NCBI GenBank assembly: GCA_022968985.1
Contig: JALJPK010000031.1
Location: forward strand, 1 to 38,498
DNA: 38,498 nt
Direction of reading: 5' to 3'
From: Pseudomonadales bacterium
Lineage (GTDB): Bacteria; Pseudomonadota; Gammaproteobacteria; Pseudomonadales; Natronospirillaceae
How positions within the stretch are numbered: the first letter of the stretch is position 1; every line of letters begins with the position of its first letter. A model generated the notes under the pieces. It did not search any database. It saw only the letters and a program-made list of their open reading frames with translations, and was not told the origin of the DNA. Made by a program: the position numbers and the translations under genes. Positions 26,257 through 34,725 of this stretch are shown piece by piece.

Positions 26257-26326
26257 GTAGGTTCGATATTTATATCGAGTCTAACTTCTTTGGCCATTTT
26301 TAATTCGATATAAATATCGACCCTAC
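26257..26326. repeat. Imperfect long inverted repeat (22-bp arms)
   Basis: The arms are 26257-26278 (GTAGGTTCGATATTTATATC…) and 26305-26326. They are complementary at 21 of 22 positions, with the exception as a G-T pair, and have a 26-nt spacer. It lies between the helicase and EVE genes. There is no T-tract next to it. The structure resembles a dispersed palindromic element (REP- or MITE-like), but only this copy is visible. Confidence 0.8.
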
Positions 26327-26450
26327 GATTTATTGTCGCGATAAAGCCAAACCTACTGTAATTTGCGTAAAGCATGAGCAATGAAAAGCCACGCCTTTTC
26401 GCAGTTCATGATTGAAGCTTTTAATTCAATCACGGATGAGTGAATTAAAC

Positions 26451-26912
26451 TTAAAGAGTACTCATTGCTAATATTTCATTGAAATGATCTTCATTCATTT
26501 GTGAAACACTCAATCTTGCGTGGGTCACTAATTGCATATCACTTAATAATGGATTGGCTTTAATGTCTTTTAACGTCACCATATTTTTAAGTGTTTTTGT
26601 ATAGTTAATATCGACCATAAACCATCTTGGGTTTTCTGGGTCACTTTTGGCATCATAATAACGCTCTGTATGGTCAAAAGCGGTAAAGTCTGGATAAGCT
26701 TCTTTGATCACTTTTGCTACCCCTACAGCGCCTGCTGGTTTGCAACTTGAATGATAATAAATAACCAAGTCACCTTGTTGCATATTTTGCATATGGTTAC
26801 GCGCTTGATAGTTTCTAACACCATCCCAATGTTCGCCTTTAGCGCCCTGAGCTTTTAAGTCTTCTAAACTAAATGCCTCAGGTTCTGATTTCATTAGCCA
26901 AAACTGTTTCAT
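26451..26912 (-). CDS. EVE domain protein
   Basis: 153 aa, the size of a stand-alone EVE domain. Key stretches are MKQFWLMKSEPEAFSLEDL, HWDGVRNYQARNHMQNMQQGDLVIYYHSS and NPRWFMVDINYTKTLKNMV. EVE is a PUA-like fold that recognises modified bases or RNA; the bacterial role is unclear. It is widely conserved in gammaproteobacteria. It is divergent from the RidA gene, sharing an 81-nt promoter region. Confidence 0.93.
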   Translation of the reverse strand: MKQFWLMKSEPEAFSLEDLKAQGAKGEHWDGVRNYQARNHMQNMQQGDLVIYYHSSCKPAGAVGVAKVIKEAYPDFTAFDHTERYYDAKSDPENPRWFMVDINYTKTLKNMVTLKDIKANPLLSDMQLVTHARLSVSQMNEDHFNEILAMSTL

Positions 26913-26993
26913 GGCGTCGCCTCAATTAGGTATAATCTTTCAAATTAGTAATTTCTTAATTCAATTATATATTAATCCACAGGAAACTCCCCC

Positions 26994-27377
26994 ATGGCTA
27001 AAGAAATAATCAATACAGACAAAGCACCTGCTGCAATCGGCACCTATTCTCAAGCAGTAAAAGTAGGTAATACAGTATATATGTCGGGTCAAATTCCTTT
27101 GATTGCTGAGACAATGGAAATGGTTGAAGGCGATATCAAAGCGAATATCCATCAAGTATTTAAAAATTTAACAGCGGTAGCAGAAGCGGCAGGTGGCTCT
27201 TTGCAAGATGTAGCAAAATTGAATATATTCTTATTGGATTTATCTAACTTTGCCGCAGTTAATGAAGTAATGGCAGAATATTTTGAACAACCTTACCCAG
27301 CACGTGCAGCGATTGGTGTGGCGCAATTACCTAAAGATGCACCAGTTGAAATGGATGCCATTTTAGAATTAAGTTAA
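26994..27377 (+). CDS. ridA: RidA family enamine/imine deaminase
   Basis: 127 aa. Typical RidA patterns are [67 protein letters not shown] and the substrate-site stretch [22 protein letters not shown] (Arg about 103, Glu about 120). RidA trimers hydrolyse reactive 2-aminoacrylate made by pyridoxal-phosphate enzymes. A ribosome site AGGA lies 10 nt upstream of ATG 26994. A short terminator follows the gene. Confidence 0.95.
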   Translation: MAKEIINTDKAPAAIGTYSQAVKVGNTVYMSGQIPLIAETMEMVEGDIKANIHQVFKNLTAVAEAAGGSLQDVAKLNIFLLDLSNFAAVNEVMAEYFEQPYPARAAIGVAQLPKDAPVEMDAILELS

Positions 27378-27391
27378 TTGATTGAATAATG

Positions 27392-27424
27392 AAGTCAAAC
27401 CTCAAAAGTAGAGGTTTGGCTTTA
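27392..27424 (+). terminator. Hairpin terminator after ridA
   Basis: A 12-bp stem AAGTCAAACCTC (27392-27403) / GAGGTTTGGCTT (27411-27422), with one G-U pair and a 7-nt loop, is followed only by a short TT. Its end overlaps the first unit of the 22-bp repeat array. Confidence 0.65.
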
Positions 27425-27551
27425 GTTAGTTAAATACTTGACTTTATTTAGGTAAATGCTCGGTTCTATTTTGTTCAATGTTTGAATTTAGTTAGTTAAA
27501 TGCTTGGTTTTAGCTGGTTAAATGTTTGACTTTATTTTGTTAAATGTTTGA
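27420..27551. repeat. Six-copy degenerate 22-bp tandem repeat overlapping a gene end
   Basis: Six adjacent units of exactly 22 bp: 27420-27441, 27442-27463, 27464-27485, 27486-27507, 27508-27529 and 27530-27551. The shared core is TTTAGTTAGTTAAATGCTTG with changes in each copy. The last unit encodes (− strand) the final codons of the hybrid kinase, including its TAA stop at 27532-27534. The other five lie beyond the stop. There are no spacers, so it is not CRISPR. The period is not a multiple of three, which fits growth outside the coding frame. Confidence 0.88.
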
Positions 27552-29739
27552 TGAGGGTTCGTTTTAGCGTTGAAAGCTCTATGGGTTTGGTTATATGGTC
27601 ATCCATGCCTACTCTTAGTGCTTGTTCACGATGTTCATTCATTGCATGGGCAGTGAGACCAATTATCGGTACCGAATCAATCTGTCTTTTTCGTTCAAAG
27701 GCGCGTATTTCAAATGTGGTTTCTAGGCCATCCATTTTGGGCATTTCAAAATCCATTAAAATCAAATCGATTTGTTTATGATTCGCTAGATAATTACTTA
27801 ATGCTAATTCGCCGTTCTCTTCAATAATACAGATTATTTTGAGTTTTTTCAGCATTGAGCGAATTACCATCATGTTCACATGGTTGTCTTCTGCCACTAA
27901 AATACGTTTACCCTCTAATATTCGATTTGTATTTTCTTCATCTACAAACTCTGCTTTATCGATGTCTTTATCAAACAGTTTTAATAAATTGTATTTGAGT
28001 GAGCGCGCTGCAACGGGTTTTTGAATTACATAATCAATATTGGCGTCTTTGATTTCTTTTTGACTAGGTGAATTGGATAAACTGGAAATTAATATACGTT
28101 TAGTTTGATTCAGTAATTCATCATTTCGCATCCAGGTTGAAATCATTATGCCGTTATCTTTGGGCATTGCCATGTCTACAAGGATCACGTCATAAAGGTT
28201 GTTTGTTTGGCGCGATAGAACAAGTTTTTGAATCGCGTCATCGGAAGTGCTGGCAATATCAGTATATAAACCCCATGAACGGCATTGGTCCGAAGTGATT
28301 TCGTTGAAATCTTCATTGGTATTAATAATTAATATGCGTTTATGTTTGACGTGGGTTGATAATATTTGATTTTTCTTAATAAATTCAGTACTGGCCAGTT
28401 TACATCTAATTGTAAACCAAAATTCAGAGCCAATACCTAGGTGGCTATTCACATTAATGTCGCCACCCATTAATTTTGAAAGGGATTTGGAAATGCTAAG
28501 TCCAAGTCCTGTGCCACCATATTTTCTAGTGGTGGAGCTATCTGCTTGAGAAAATGCAGAAAACAACTGCTGGCATTGATCTTGAGATAAACCGATACCT
28601 GTATCTGTAATACTAAATTTTAAGATGTTATTACCTGTGTTTTCCACATCAACTACAGGTTCAACAGAAATGACAATTTTACCTTCGCTGGTGAATTTAA
28701 AGGCGTTGCCTAATAAATTTAATAATATTTGGCGTAAACGTGTTGGGTCACTTTGTATAAATATAGGTGTGCCCGGTAGAATATTAACCATCAATTCGAT
28801 GTCTTTTTTCTCAGCCATCACACTAAATAATGAAACCACATCTAGGCATAATTCATCTATATCAACATCCACGGCTTCGATGTCTAATTTACCCGCTTCA
28901 ATTTTTGAATAATCTAAAATATCACTAATAATGTTTAATAACGCTTTGCCCGAATTGTTAATGATATCCACATATTGGCGTTGAGTTGGCTCAAGTTCGG
29001 TGTTTTTTAGCATTTCCACCATACCAATCACCCCATTCATTGGGGTTCTTATTTCGTGACTCATGGTGGCTAAAAAACGGCTTTTTGCTTCGATTCGTAC
29101 CTCGGCTGCTTCTAATTTGTTGCCCACTTCAACCTGAGTGAAAGTATTGCTTTTCCATATTTGATAACGAAATTTATGCTGAATAAAAATTAATGCTGAA
29201 AAAATAATTAAAGCTGCAAGTAAGTCATTTAGGCTGTAACGAGCATTTGCATCCGTTAGGTCGAGCCCATTAAAAAGTGCAATTATGATACAGAGTGAAA
29301 TGCTTGATGCTAATAATAAATAGGAGCGTTTGCGACTAATAGGCACAAGTGGAATAATTGAAATAACCAAAATAAAACCAGAAAGATAAACGGGATCACA
29401 ACCCGTTAAACCTGTAATTATGGCTGAACCTATCGCTAAATAGGCAGAAATAAATAATAATAAATTTTGTTGTTTATTATTGAACCAATTAGCAAGTTTA
29501 ACCACTATTAATGTTAAACCAACGAAGGATAACCCTGCTCTAATCCAAATAAATAATGTCATATCTGGATAAAGTTGCAGATCGATAGGGATAAAAAACA
29601 ACCATAAAAACGATAATGAACAAGGAATGATTAATATACGTTTTGACTGGTAGTGTAACTCTGCTTCAAACGAAGGGGCAGGCTTTGAGCGGTAATCGCG
29701 AAAGTCATAAGCCTTAGAAAGAAGTGAGAGTATATTCAT
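27532..29739 (-). CDS. Hybrid sensor histidine kinase with two receiver domains
   Basis: 735 aa from ATG 29739 (MNILSLLSK). An upstream TTG at 29769 is possible but less likely. The N-terminus carries about six membrane segments (residues 35-190). The HisKA box FLATMSHEIRTPMNGVIGM places the phospho-accepting His at 228. The ATPase has an N-box (RQILLNLLGNAFKFT), ITDTGIGL and GGTGLGLSIS. REC1 (about 468-590) keeps its Asp (VDMAMP, about 522), but its acidic pair is replaced in IINTNED, so it may not be phosphorylated. REC2 (about 611-735) is intact (AEDN; LMDFEMP, Asp about 663). No HPt domain follows. It resembles the BarA/GacS style; the signal is unknown. Its last codons lie in the 22-bp repeat. 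Confidence 0.92.
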   Translation of the reverse strand: MNILSLLSKAYDFRDYRSKPAPSFEAELHYQSKRILIIPCSLSFLWLFFIPIDLQLYPDMTLFIWIRAGLSFVGLTLIVVKLANWFNNKQQNLLLFISAYLAIGSAIITGLTGCDPVYLSGFILVISIIPLVPISRKRSYLLLASSISLCIIIALFNGLDLTDANARYSLNDLLAALIIFSALIFIQHKFRYQIWKSNTFTQVEVGNKLEAAEVRIEAKSRFLATMSHEIRTPMNGVIGMVEMLKNTELEPTQRQYVDIINNSGKALLNIISDILDYSKIEAGKLDIEAVDVDIDELCLDVVSLFSVMAEKKDIELMVNILPGTPIFIQSDPTRLRQILLNLLGNAFKFTSEGKIVISVEPVVDVENTGNNILKFSITDTGIGLSQDQCQQLFSAFSQADSSTTRKYGGTGLGLSISKSLSKLMGGDINVNSHLGIGSEFWFTIRCKLASTEFIKKNQILSTHVKHKRILIINTNEDFNEITSDQCRSWGLYTDIASTSDDAIQKLVLSRQTNNLYDVILVDMAMPKDNGIMISTWMRNDELLNQTKRILISSLSNSPSQKEIKDANIDYVIQKPVAARSLKYNLLKLFDKDIDKAEFVDEENTNRILEGKRILVAEDNHVNMMVIRSMLKKLKIICIIEENGELALSNYLANHKQIDLILMDFEMPKMDGLETTFEIRAFERKRQIDSVPIIGLTAHAMNEHREQALRVGMDDHITKPIELSTLKRTLIKHLTK

Positions 29740-29785
29740 ACAGATATTTGTTACCCTAATAAAAAACAAGATTCACTGCCGGCTT

Positions 29786-29828
29786 TAAAAAATCAGTAAA
29801 AGATATACTCACGTGAGGTTTTTACTGA
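29786..29828 (-). terminator. Terminator of the sensor kinase/response regulator operon
   Basis: A 9-bp stem TCAGTAAAA / TTTTACTGA (29793-29801 and 29820-29828), with an inner CTCACGTGAG palindrome in its loop, runs on the − strand into a TTTTTT tract. It lies 60 nt past the kinase stop. Confidence 0.8.
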
Positions 29829-29888
29829 GTTCGTGGCAGCATAATTTAGTATAGAAGGGAATAAAGGATGTGCAGGTTTTTGTGCTTG

Positions 29889-31508
29889 TTAATCGAGATC
29901 TTGCTTAAATTGTTGATCTAATGATTCAAATTCGTCTTCAAATTCCATGTCGGAATCGTCAAATTCATTAAGCCGAGCGCTGGCAAGAGGAAGGGTAACT
30001 TGAAATTGGACCCCTGCTATATCTAATGCGGTCCATTTAATTAAACAGCCCCGTTTTTTATTGACAAAATCAATGTTAAACAACGCTATATTTGAAAAGT
30101 CATCTAAGTGTTGAATGCTGTTTTGCTCGTCAAAAGAAAACTCTTTGTACTGTTTTGTTTTAATATTAGTAATACGTGCTCGGCGAAGAGGTTGTTCAAA
30201 TTCGCTCTTGGCTGTTCTATTTTTGCATTGCGTGTGAGTTGTCGGTTCGTTAATATTTACCTGTAAAATATTGTTAGGGTTGCTGTGGATCAAAAAAAAG
30301 TGTTGAGTGCTCTGATCTTGAAAAGTTAAATCTATTTTAAATCGGTGGTTTGGGTTTTTAATGTTTTGTGCGCTTATATTACCTTCATAACCACTGACGA
30401 TTTCCTGTGAGAAAAACAACCCTAACCCTTTCCCGTGATTTTCTTTCACTTTGCGAGTGGAGAAACCCAGCTTAAATATATCTTGTTTGATTTCATCTTT
30501 AATATTGGGGCCTCGATTGTAAATATTTAAATACAATTGTTGATTATCTTGTTTGATCTCAATTAATATTCGATCACTTTTTTGTTTAAATTTGGTTTTT
30601 TGCAAAAAGAATTGCGCATTTTTAATGATATTTTCAATCAGTAGAATAAAGTGATTAGGATTACCCAATAATTCTTCACTTTTATGAATAATTAAATGGA
30701 ATTGATCGTTAGAATATCCGATTGTATTTTTTTTGCTTTTTCGAATAGATGAAAATTCGTCGGGTGATTCGCTTAATGTCGATAAATAATCTAATAATGC
30801 CGTTTTAGGCTGATAACAGAAATCATTAAATTCAGAGTTTTGTGCATTTAAAGATTGTTGAATATAATGTTCTTCGCAATCACAAAGAAAATCACTTATG
30901 TGTAATGCAATATTATCGGTAGTGGCTAAATCTAATAAATCCCATAAATATTGTATGGCGATTAAAGCATCGTCACTTGATTGTTTAATTACTTCAATTT
31001 CAAGCTCTGTATTATGTTTGTTTAAAGCCGAAATCTGATTTTGTAGGGTTTGGATAAAGGTTTTAACTTTGTCGTAACTAATGACACCATTGTGGCGTAC
31101 TTCAGACGCAATGGATTTAAAGTGTAAATATTTTTCATCGTATTCTATGAAGTCTAATAATTTCTCACTAATAAAATATTTTAACTTGTCGGCATGTGAC
31201 GAATAAGTAAATGCCTTTTTATTCAGTGATTTATTTTGAAGTTGTATTTTTTTATTTTGTAAAACTAGATTTTCTATAGACTGATTATGAAATTTAGCTT
31301 TTCTTTGAAAACGAATATAAGACCAAATAAATAATAAAATACCAATGACTAGAAAAATTGATGAATAACCACTGATTATGTTTAAATTAATTGATGCTGG
31401 TATAAATTTTAAAAAATAAGGGTTTTCTAATAAAGAAAATAAAACAATACTTAATAAAGCAAGTATTGAAAGATAAGGGAAACGTAATTTATTAATGTTT
31501 GATTTCAT
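29889..31508 (-). CDS. Unorthodox membrane sensor kinase (HATPase domain, no clear HisKA)
   Basis: 539 aa from ATG 31508 (MKSNINKLRF), chosen because AGAAGGTAAC sits directly upstream; the frame is open to 31577. Two membrane helices (about 11-29, 45-66) are followed by a coiled coil (about 70-95). The HATPase domain has an N-box (NHFILLIENIIKNAQ, about 278-293), a G1-like YNRGPNI and GKGLGLFFS (about 358). I see no standard HisKA box; a histidine near residue 140 (ASEVRHNGVISYDKV) is a candidate phospho-acceptor. A C-terminal extension of about 130 residues ends in an acidic tail (DDSDMEFEDEFE). It lies 47 nt downstream of its response regulator, so the two form a two-component operon. Confidence 0.82.
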   Translation of the reverse strand: MKSNINKLRFPYLSILALLSIVLFSLLENPYFLKFIPASINLNIISGYSSIFLVIGILLFIWSYIRFQRKAKFHNQSIENLVLQNKKIQLQNKSLNKKAFTYSSHADKLKYFISEKLLDFIEYDEKYLHFKSIASEVRHNGVISYDKVKTFIQTLQNQISALNKHNTELEIEVIKQSSDDALIAIQYLWDLLDLATTDNIALHISDFLCDCEEHYIQQSLNAQNSEFNDFCYQPKTALLDYLSTLSESPDEFSSIRKSKKNTIGYSNDQFHLIIHKSEELLGNPNHFILLIENIIKNAQFFLQKTKFKQKSDRILIEIKQDNQQLYLNIYNRGPNIKDEIKQDIFKLGFSTRKVKENHGKGLGLFFSQEIVSGYEGNISAQNIKNPNHRFKIDLTFQDQSTQHFFLIHSNPNNILQVNINEPTTHTQCKNRTAKSEFEQPLRRARITNIKTKQYKEFSFDEQNSIQHLDDFSNIALFNIDFVNKKRGCLIKWTALDIAGVQFQVTLPLASARLNEFDDSDMEFEDEFESLDQQFKQDLD

Positions 31509-31555
31509 TGTTACCTTCTTTAAATGATGGATGTTTTGACGTGGTAAACCACAAC

Positions 31556-32377
31556 CTATGAAATTGCTTTCCAACAATAAGCACCATCATCACCAGATGC
31601 CACAATACCTTGACCGTTCTTGCAGGTTGTCAAAAAAGAAAAAGCAGGTTCAGTTGATTGGGCGACCATTTCAATTGAATGTCTTAAAATTTTAATATGC
31701 TGGCGATAACTCGCATATGAAAACTTTTCTACATCGCTCTCAATACGTTGCGCCATTTCAATGGTTGCAATAGGGCGTGGGCTTGCTTGTAATAATTCAC
31801 GTAATATTTTTCGTGGTGTTGCGGAAAGTGGGCGTTTTGTATTTGCCGGATTCATTAACGTTTGTTTACGAAAATAAACCTGCCAAGTGACTAAATCCAT
31901 TTTTAAGTCGCCGTTTACAATAAAGTCGTCATTTTTTTGAGTGCCGTTTGAATTCTCAGTTGCCCCTGTAATTTGGTGTTGGCGCAAAACAGCCTTAATA
32001 CGCCAGCATAAAACCTGTTCAATGTTGTTTTGATGTTTGGCTATAAAGTCTTTGCTGTCGCCTTGTTCAAGCGCTAACATTTCAATGTCGGTGCCTGAAT
32101 GCTCTGAAAAATAAACAATAGGTAAATCTGCCCATTTCTCTTTTAAAGTACGTGAGACACTAAAACCTGCGTGATCATTGCCATGCATATTGGCATCAAG
32201 CAGCGCAAGACTAGGGCGCTGCTCGAAAGACATTAATTTTATTTTTTGGCAAGCCGACGCCGCCGACTTATGACAATCCACAATAGTAGGTGAATCATCA
32301 AATTGATGTGCTTCTAGAATTGGTTGAATTTTATTGATCCAATGGAACTGATCTTCTACCCAAAAAATATTTGCCAT
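31556..32377 (-). CDS. Response regulator with winged-helix-type DNA-binding domain
   Basis: 273 aa from ATG 32377 (MANIFWVEDQ); ATG 32392 adds five residues and cannot be ruled out, since neither has a clear ribosome site. The receiver domain (about 1-125) has an acidic pair in WVED, phospho-acceptor Asp about 61 (LALLDANMHG), YFSEHSG at the switch position and a conserved-type Lys in SKDFIAKHQ. The C-terminal part (about 150-265) looks like an OmpR-type winged helix (LSATPRKILRELLQASPRPIATIEMAQRI). It precedes its kinase in the operon. Target genes are unknown; the exported proteins starting at 32576 are divergent neighbours and a reasonable guess. Confidence 0.82.
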   Translation of the reverse strand: MANIFWVEDQFHWINKIQPILEAHQFDDSPTIVDCHKSAASACQKIKLMSFEQRPSLALLDANMHGNDHAGFSVSRTLKEKWADLPIVYFSEHSGTDIEMLALEQGDSKDFIAKHQNNIEQVLCWRIKAVLRQHQITGATENSNGTQKNDDFIVNGDLKMDLVTWQVYFRKQTLMNPANTKRPLSATPRKILRELLQASPRPIATIEMAQRIESDVEKFSYASYRQHIKILRHSIEMVAQSTEPAFSFLTTCKNGQGIVASGDDGAYCWKAIS

Positions 32378-32575
32378 AATTTGTGTAATCATTTGTTAAA
32401 ACTTAAGGATGTAGTTATAGCAACTTTGACGCCGAAAACAATGACGGATACAACATTTTACAAACTTTGTGATAAGTAAATGATATAAAAATCTCAGTGA
32501 GTGATATTTCACCAATTTTTTACAACGATTAATCATAATAGATATATCAAATGAATAATTAACCAGAGTGAAGTT

Positions 32576-33136
32576 ATGAAATTTATTAGGCCCCAGAGTA
32601 TTCAATTGCTAACGATTATTTTTATATTAATGATCACAATGATGGTTGTGCAAAAAAACCATGCAAAGGGTTTGAGTGAAAAACAGATACAAGCGGTTAT
32701 AAAAAATCCACAAGTAACAATAAATAACATTGATATAAAAGGCATTGATCAAAACTTATTAGTTATTTATCCATTAACCTGTGATATATGGTCGGGTTTT
32801 GAGTTTGAAGAATGTTTAGAGTTAGAAGGCAATCAGGTTTTCTTTTCAGTTGAAGGTGACTATAACTATGATGGATTTGATGAGCAATATCACACAGGTT
32901 ATGCACAGTTTGAATCTGGAAAGTGGGTAAAGTATTTATTAGTGTTAGATCATCAATTAGAGGTGCTGATGTTTAAAGTGATCGAATTAGATGGCTTAAC
33001 TGATTATTATAATTTTACGGGTATTTTCATAAACAACAATCAATTGTATTGGGTTGAATGTATTAGTTGTGATGTGATTTATGCCATAAGAATGTTTGAC
33101 GCCAAAAAACAAAAAACACTTGCATATACTGATTAA
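32576..33136 (+). CDS. Exported or membrane-anchored protein of unknown function
   Basis: 186 aa. One hydrophobic stretch (about 10-29, LLTIIFILMITMMVVQKNHA) serves as signal peptide or anchor. The exported part is beta-rich, with four cysteines in two groups (CDIWSGFEFEEC and CISC) that may pair, and an EGDYNYDGFDEQYHTG stretch reminiscent of FG-GAP/VCBS-type repeats, too short to assign. It is divergent from the response regulator with a gap of about 200 nt, so regulation by that system is possible. Confidence 0.65.
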   Translation: MKFIRPQSIQLLTIIFILMITMMVVQKNHAKGLSEKQIQAVIKNPQVTINNIDIKGIDQNLLVIYPLTCDIWSGFEFEECLELEGNQVFFSVEGDYNYDGFDEQYHTGYAQFESGKWVKYLLVLDHQLEVLMFKVIELDGLTDYYNFTGIFINNNQLYWVECISCDVIYAIRMFDAKKQKTLAYTD

Positions 33137-33341
33137 TTTATGAGTGGCTAGTATATAAAAAGGATATATTATAAAATACGGACTTTATATTATTTGATTT
33201 GGATATTGAATGTTATATTTTGTATATTCGATACTGGCAATTATCAGGTTTGCAGACTTTATTCTTTAGAAAAAACATAACTTGGAATAATGTAAGTAAG
33301 GCCTAATTTTATTTACATTTTAATAAATAAAGGAAAAACCT

Positions 33342-34679
33342 ATGTTTAAAAACTTATGTGTATTATTTGTTTTAAGTTCGATGTTACTGTCTTGTAATGT
33401 TGTGAAAAATACCGGTACAGAAAATGACACCCAAACTGAAGTTGTCATCGATGATTCAGTTTTTACTGATGACAGGATTAATACCGATCTTGTTGTTGAT
33501 AATAGTTGTGAATGGTCAATGGTTGAACAAAGTCGAGATATTTATGATGTTCAAGTATTTTTGTTAGAAGAAATTAAAACCGTTGAATGTATTTCTAATG
33601 TTGAAGCGTTTGTTGATTTTGGTGATGGCAGTGCGGCTCAATATTTTGAAGCAGGCTATATCACTCATAAATGGGCAGGTTATAAGACACAATATTCCGT
33701 GGTTATTAATGGTGTAATTATTATTAAATTACAAAATTATCTGCAAGACCCTGATACACAAACTCATACTCAATGTGCATCGTATAATCATCTTTATACT
33801 AGCCAAATAGAAAATAATAATCAAAATGATCACATTGTAGATATTAAATTAAATCCTGCAATAGAAGGTTGTTTAGACCCTGATGATTTAACTCGTACTA
33901 GTAAAGTTGACTTTGCTGATGGCTCACCCATTTATACTTTCCCTTTTACAACACTGACACATGAGTTTTTAGAAAATGGCGAATACGAAATTCGAACATT
34001 TGAAGGTGGTTCATTATTAAATTTTGGTGCAGACATTACGGTGACTGATATTGATGAATCGTTAACTGAAAGTGAAGGTAAGGGTGTTTGTGATTCATTA
34101 CGTTCAAGTATTAGTCAATCCATTTCTGCTATAAAAGAAAATCATATGTCACCTACATTTTCTGCAAGTATTGTTTCAAAAACACCCGACCAGTGTTCTT
34201 CTTATTTAGAGGTAATTGAAACTTGGGATTTTGGTGATGGTGTCATAGTGACAACGTTTGATAGAACAATTGAACACACGTATTTAAAAGAAGGTGAATA
34301 TACTGTTAGTGTTAATGCACAAAGTGAATTTGCGAGTCTAACTCGTTCATTGTTGTATCAAGCCGTTGATGTTGATTCCCAGGAGGTAATAGGTTGTGGG
34401 TTGGATACATTACCTGCCTATGTAGAGTTTGACTTTATTCAAACTGAAACTTTATTGGTGCAATTTGATGCATCAAAGGTGTCGTTTGATAATCCAGAAC
34501 GTTGCGAAGACACCTATCATCCCGAAGTTATTTTATGGGATTTTGGTGACGGTACAGAATTACAATCAACAGATAGGTTAACCCACCGTTATGAGCAGGC
34601 CGGAGAGTATGTCGTGTCGATCTCGTATGGTTCGGAAATTGATTTTATTACAATAACTAAAAAAATAAATGTGCAATAA
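33342..34679 (+). CDS. Lipoprotein with four PKD-like domains
   Basis: 445 aa. The signal peptide ends in lipobox LLSC (Cys 18). Four PKD-type signatures are spaced through the protein: VDFGDGS, VDFADGS, WDFGDGV and WDFGDGTE, each followed by a THxF/Y- or HTY-like strand (THKWAGY, THEFLENGEYEI, EHTYLKEGEYTV, THRYEQAGEYVV). Cysteines repeat once or twice per domain. PKD domains are exposed beta sandwiches used in binding and as spacers; no enzyme domain follows. It shares the general layout with the PKD lipoprotein at 20647 but lacks the DUF1592-type part. AAAGGA lies just upstream of ATG 33342. Confidence 0.82.
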   Translation: MFKNLCVLFVLSSMLLSCNVVKNTGTENDTQTEVVIDDSVFTDDRINTDLVVDNSCEWSMVEQSRDIYDVQVFLLEEIKTVECISNVEAFVDFGDGSAAQYFEAGYITHKWAGYKTQYSVVINGVIIIKLQNYLQDPDTQTHTQCASYNHLYTSQIENNNQNDHIVDIKLNPAIEGCLDPDDLTRTSKVDFADGSPIYTFPFTTLTHEFLENGEYEIRTFEGGSLLNFGADITVTDIDESLTESEGKGVCDSLRSSISQSISAIKENHMSPTFSASIVSKTPDQCSSYLEVIETWDFGDGVIVTTFDRTIEHTYLKEGEYTVSVNAQSEFASLTRSLLYQAVDVDSQEVIGCGLDTLPAYVEFDFIQTETLLVQFDASKVSFDNPERCEDTYHPEVILWDFGDGTELQSTDRLTHRYEQAGEYVVSISYGSEIDFITITKKINVQ

Positions 34680-34703
34680 TTAATGAATAAAACTATTGTT
34701 TAT

Positions 34704-34725
34704 CCTCAAACTATTACGTTTGAGG
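34704..34725. terminator. Convergent hairpin between PKD lipoprotein and MORN/C13 genes
   Basis: A perfect 8-bp stem CCTCAAAC / GTTTGAGG with a 6-nt loop. The stop codon of the − strand gene (34714-34716) lies within it. Tails on both strands are only moderately T-rich, so termination strength is uncertain. Confidence 0.5.

Noticed and set aside
27420..27551. Possible CRISPR or protein-binding iteron array with origin function
   Set aside because: Units are contiguous without spacers and one overlaps a coding end. No replication initiator gene or DnaA boxes were seen.
29889..32377. Assignment as the PdsS/PdsR dedicated sortase two-component system
   Set aside because: The receiver shows a loosely similar layout, but the kinase lacks the PdsS pattern and no sortase or marine proteobacterial sortase target gene is nearby.
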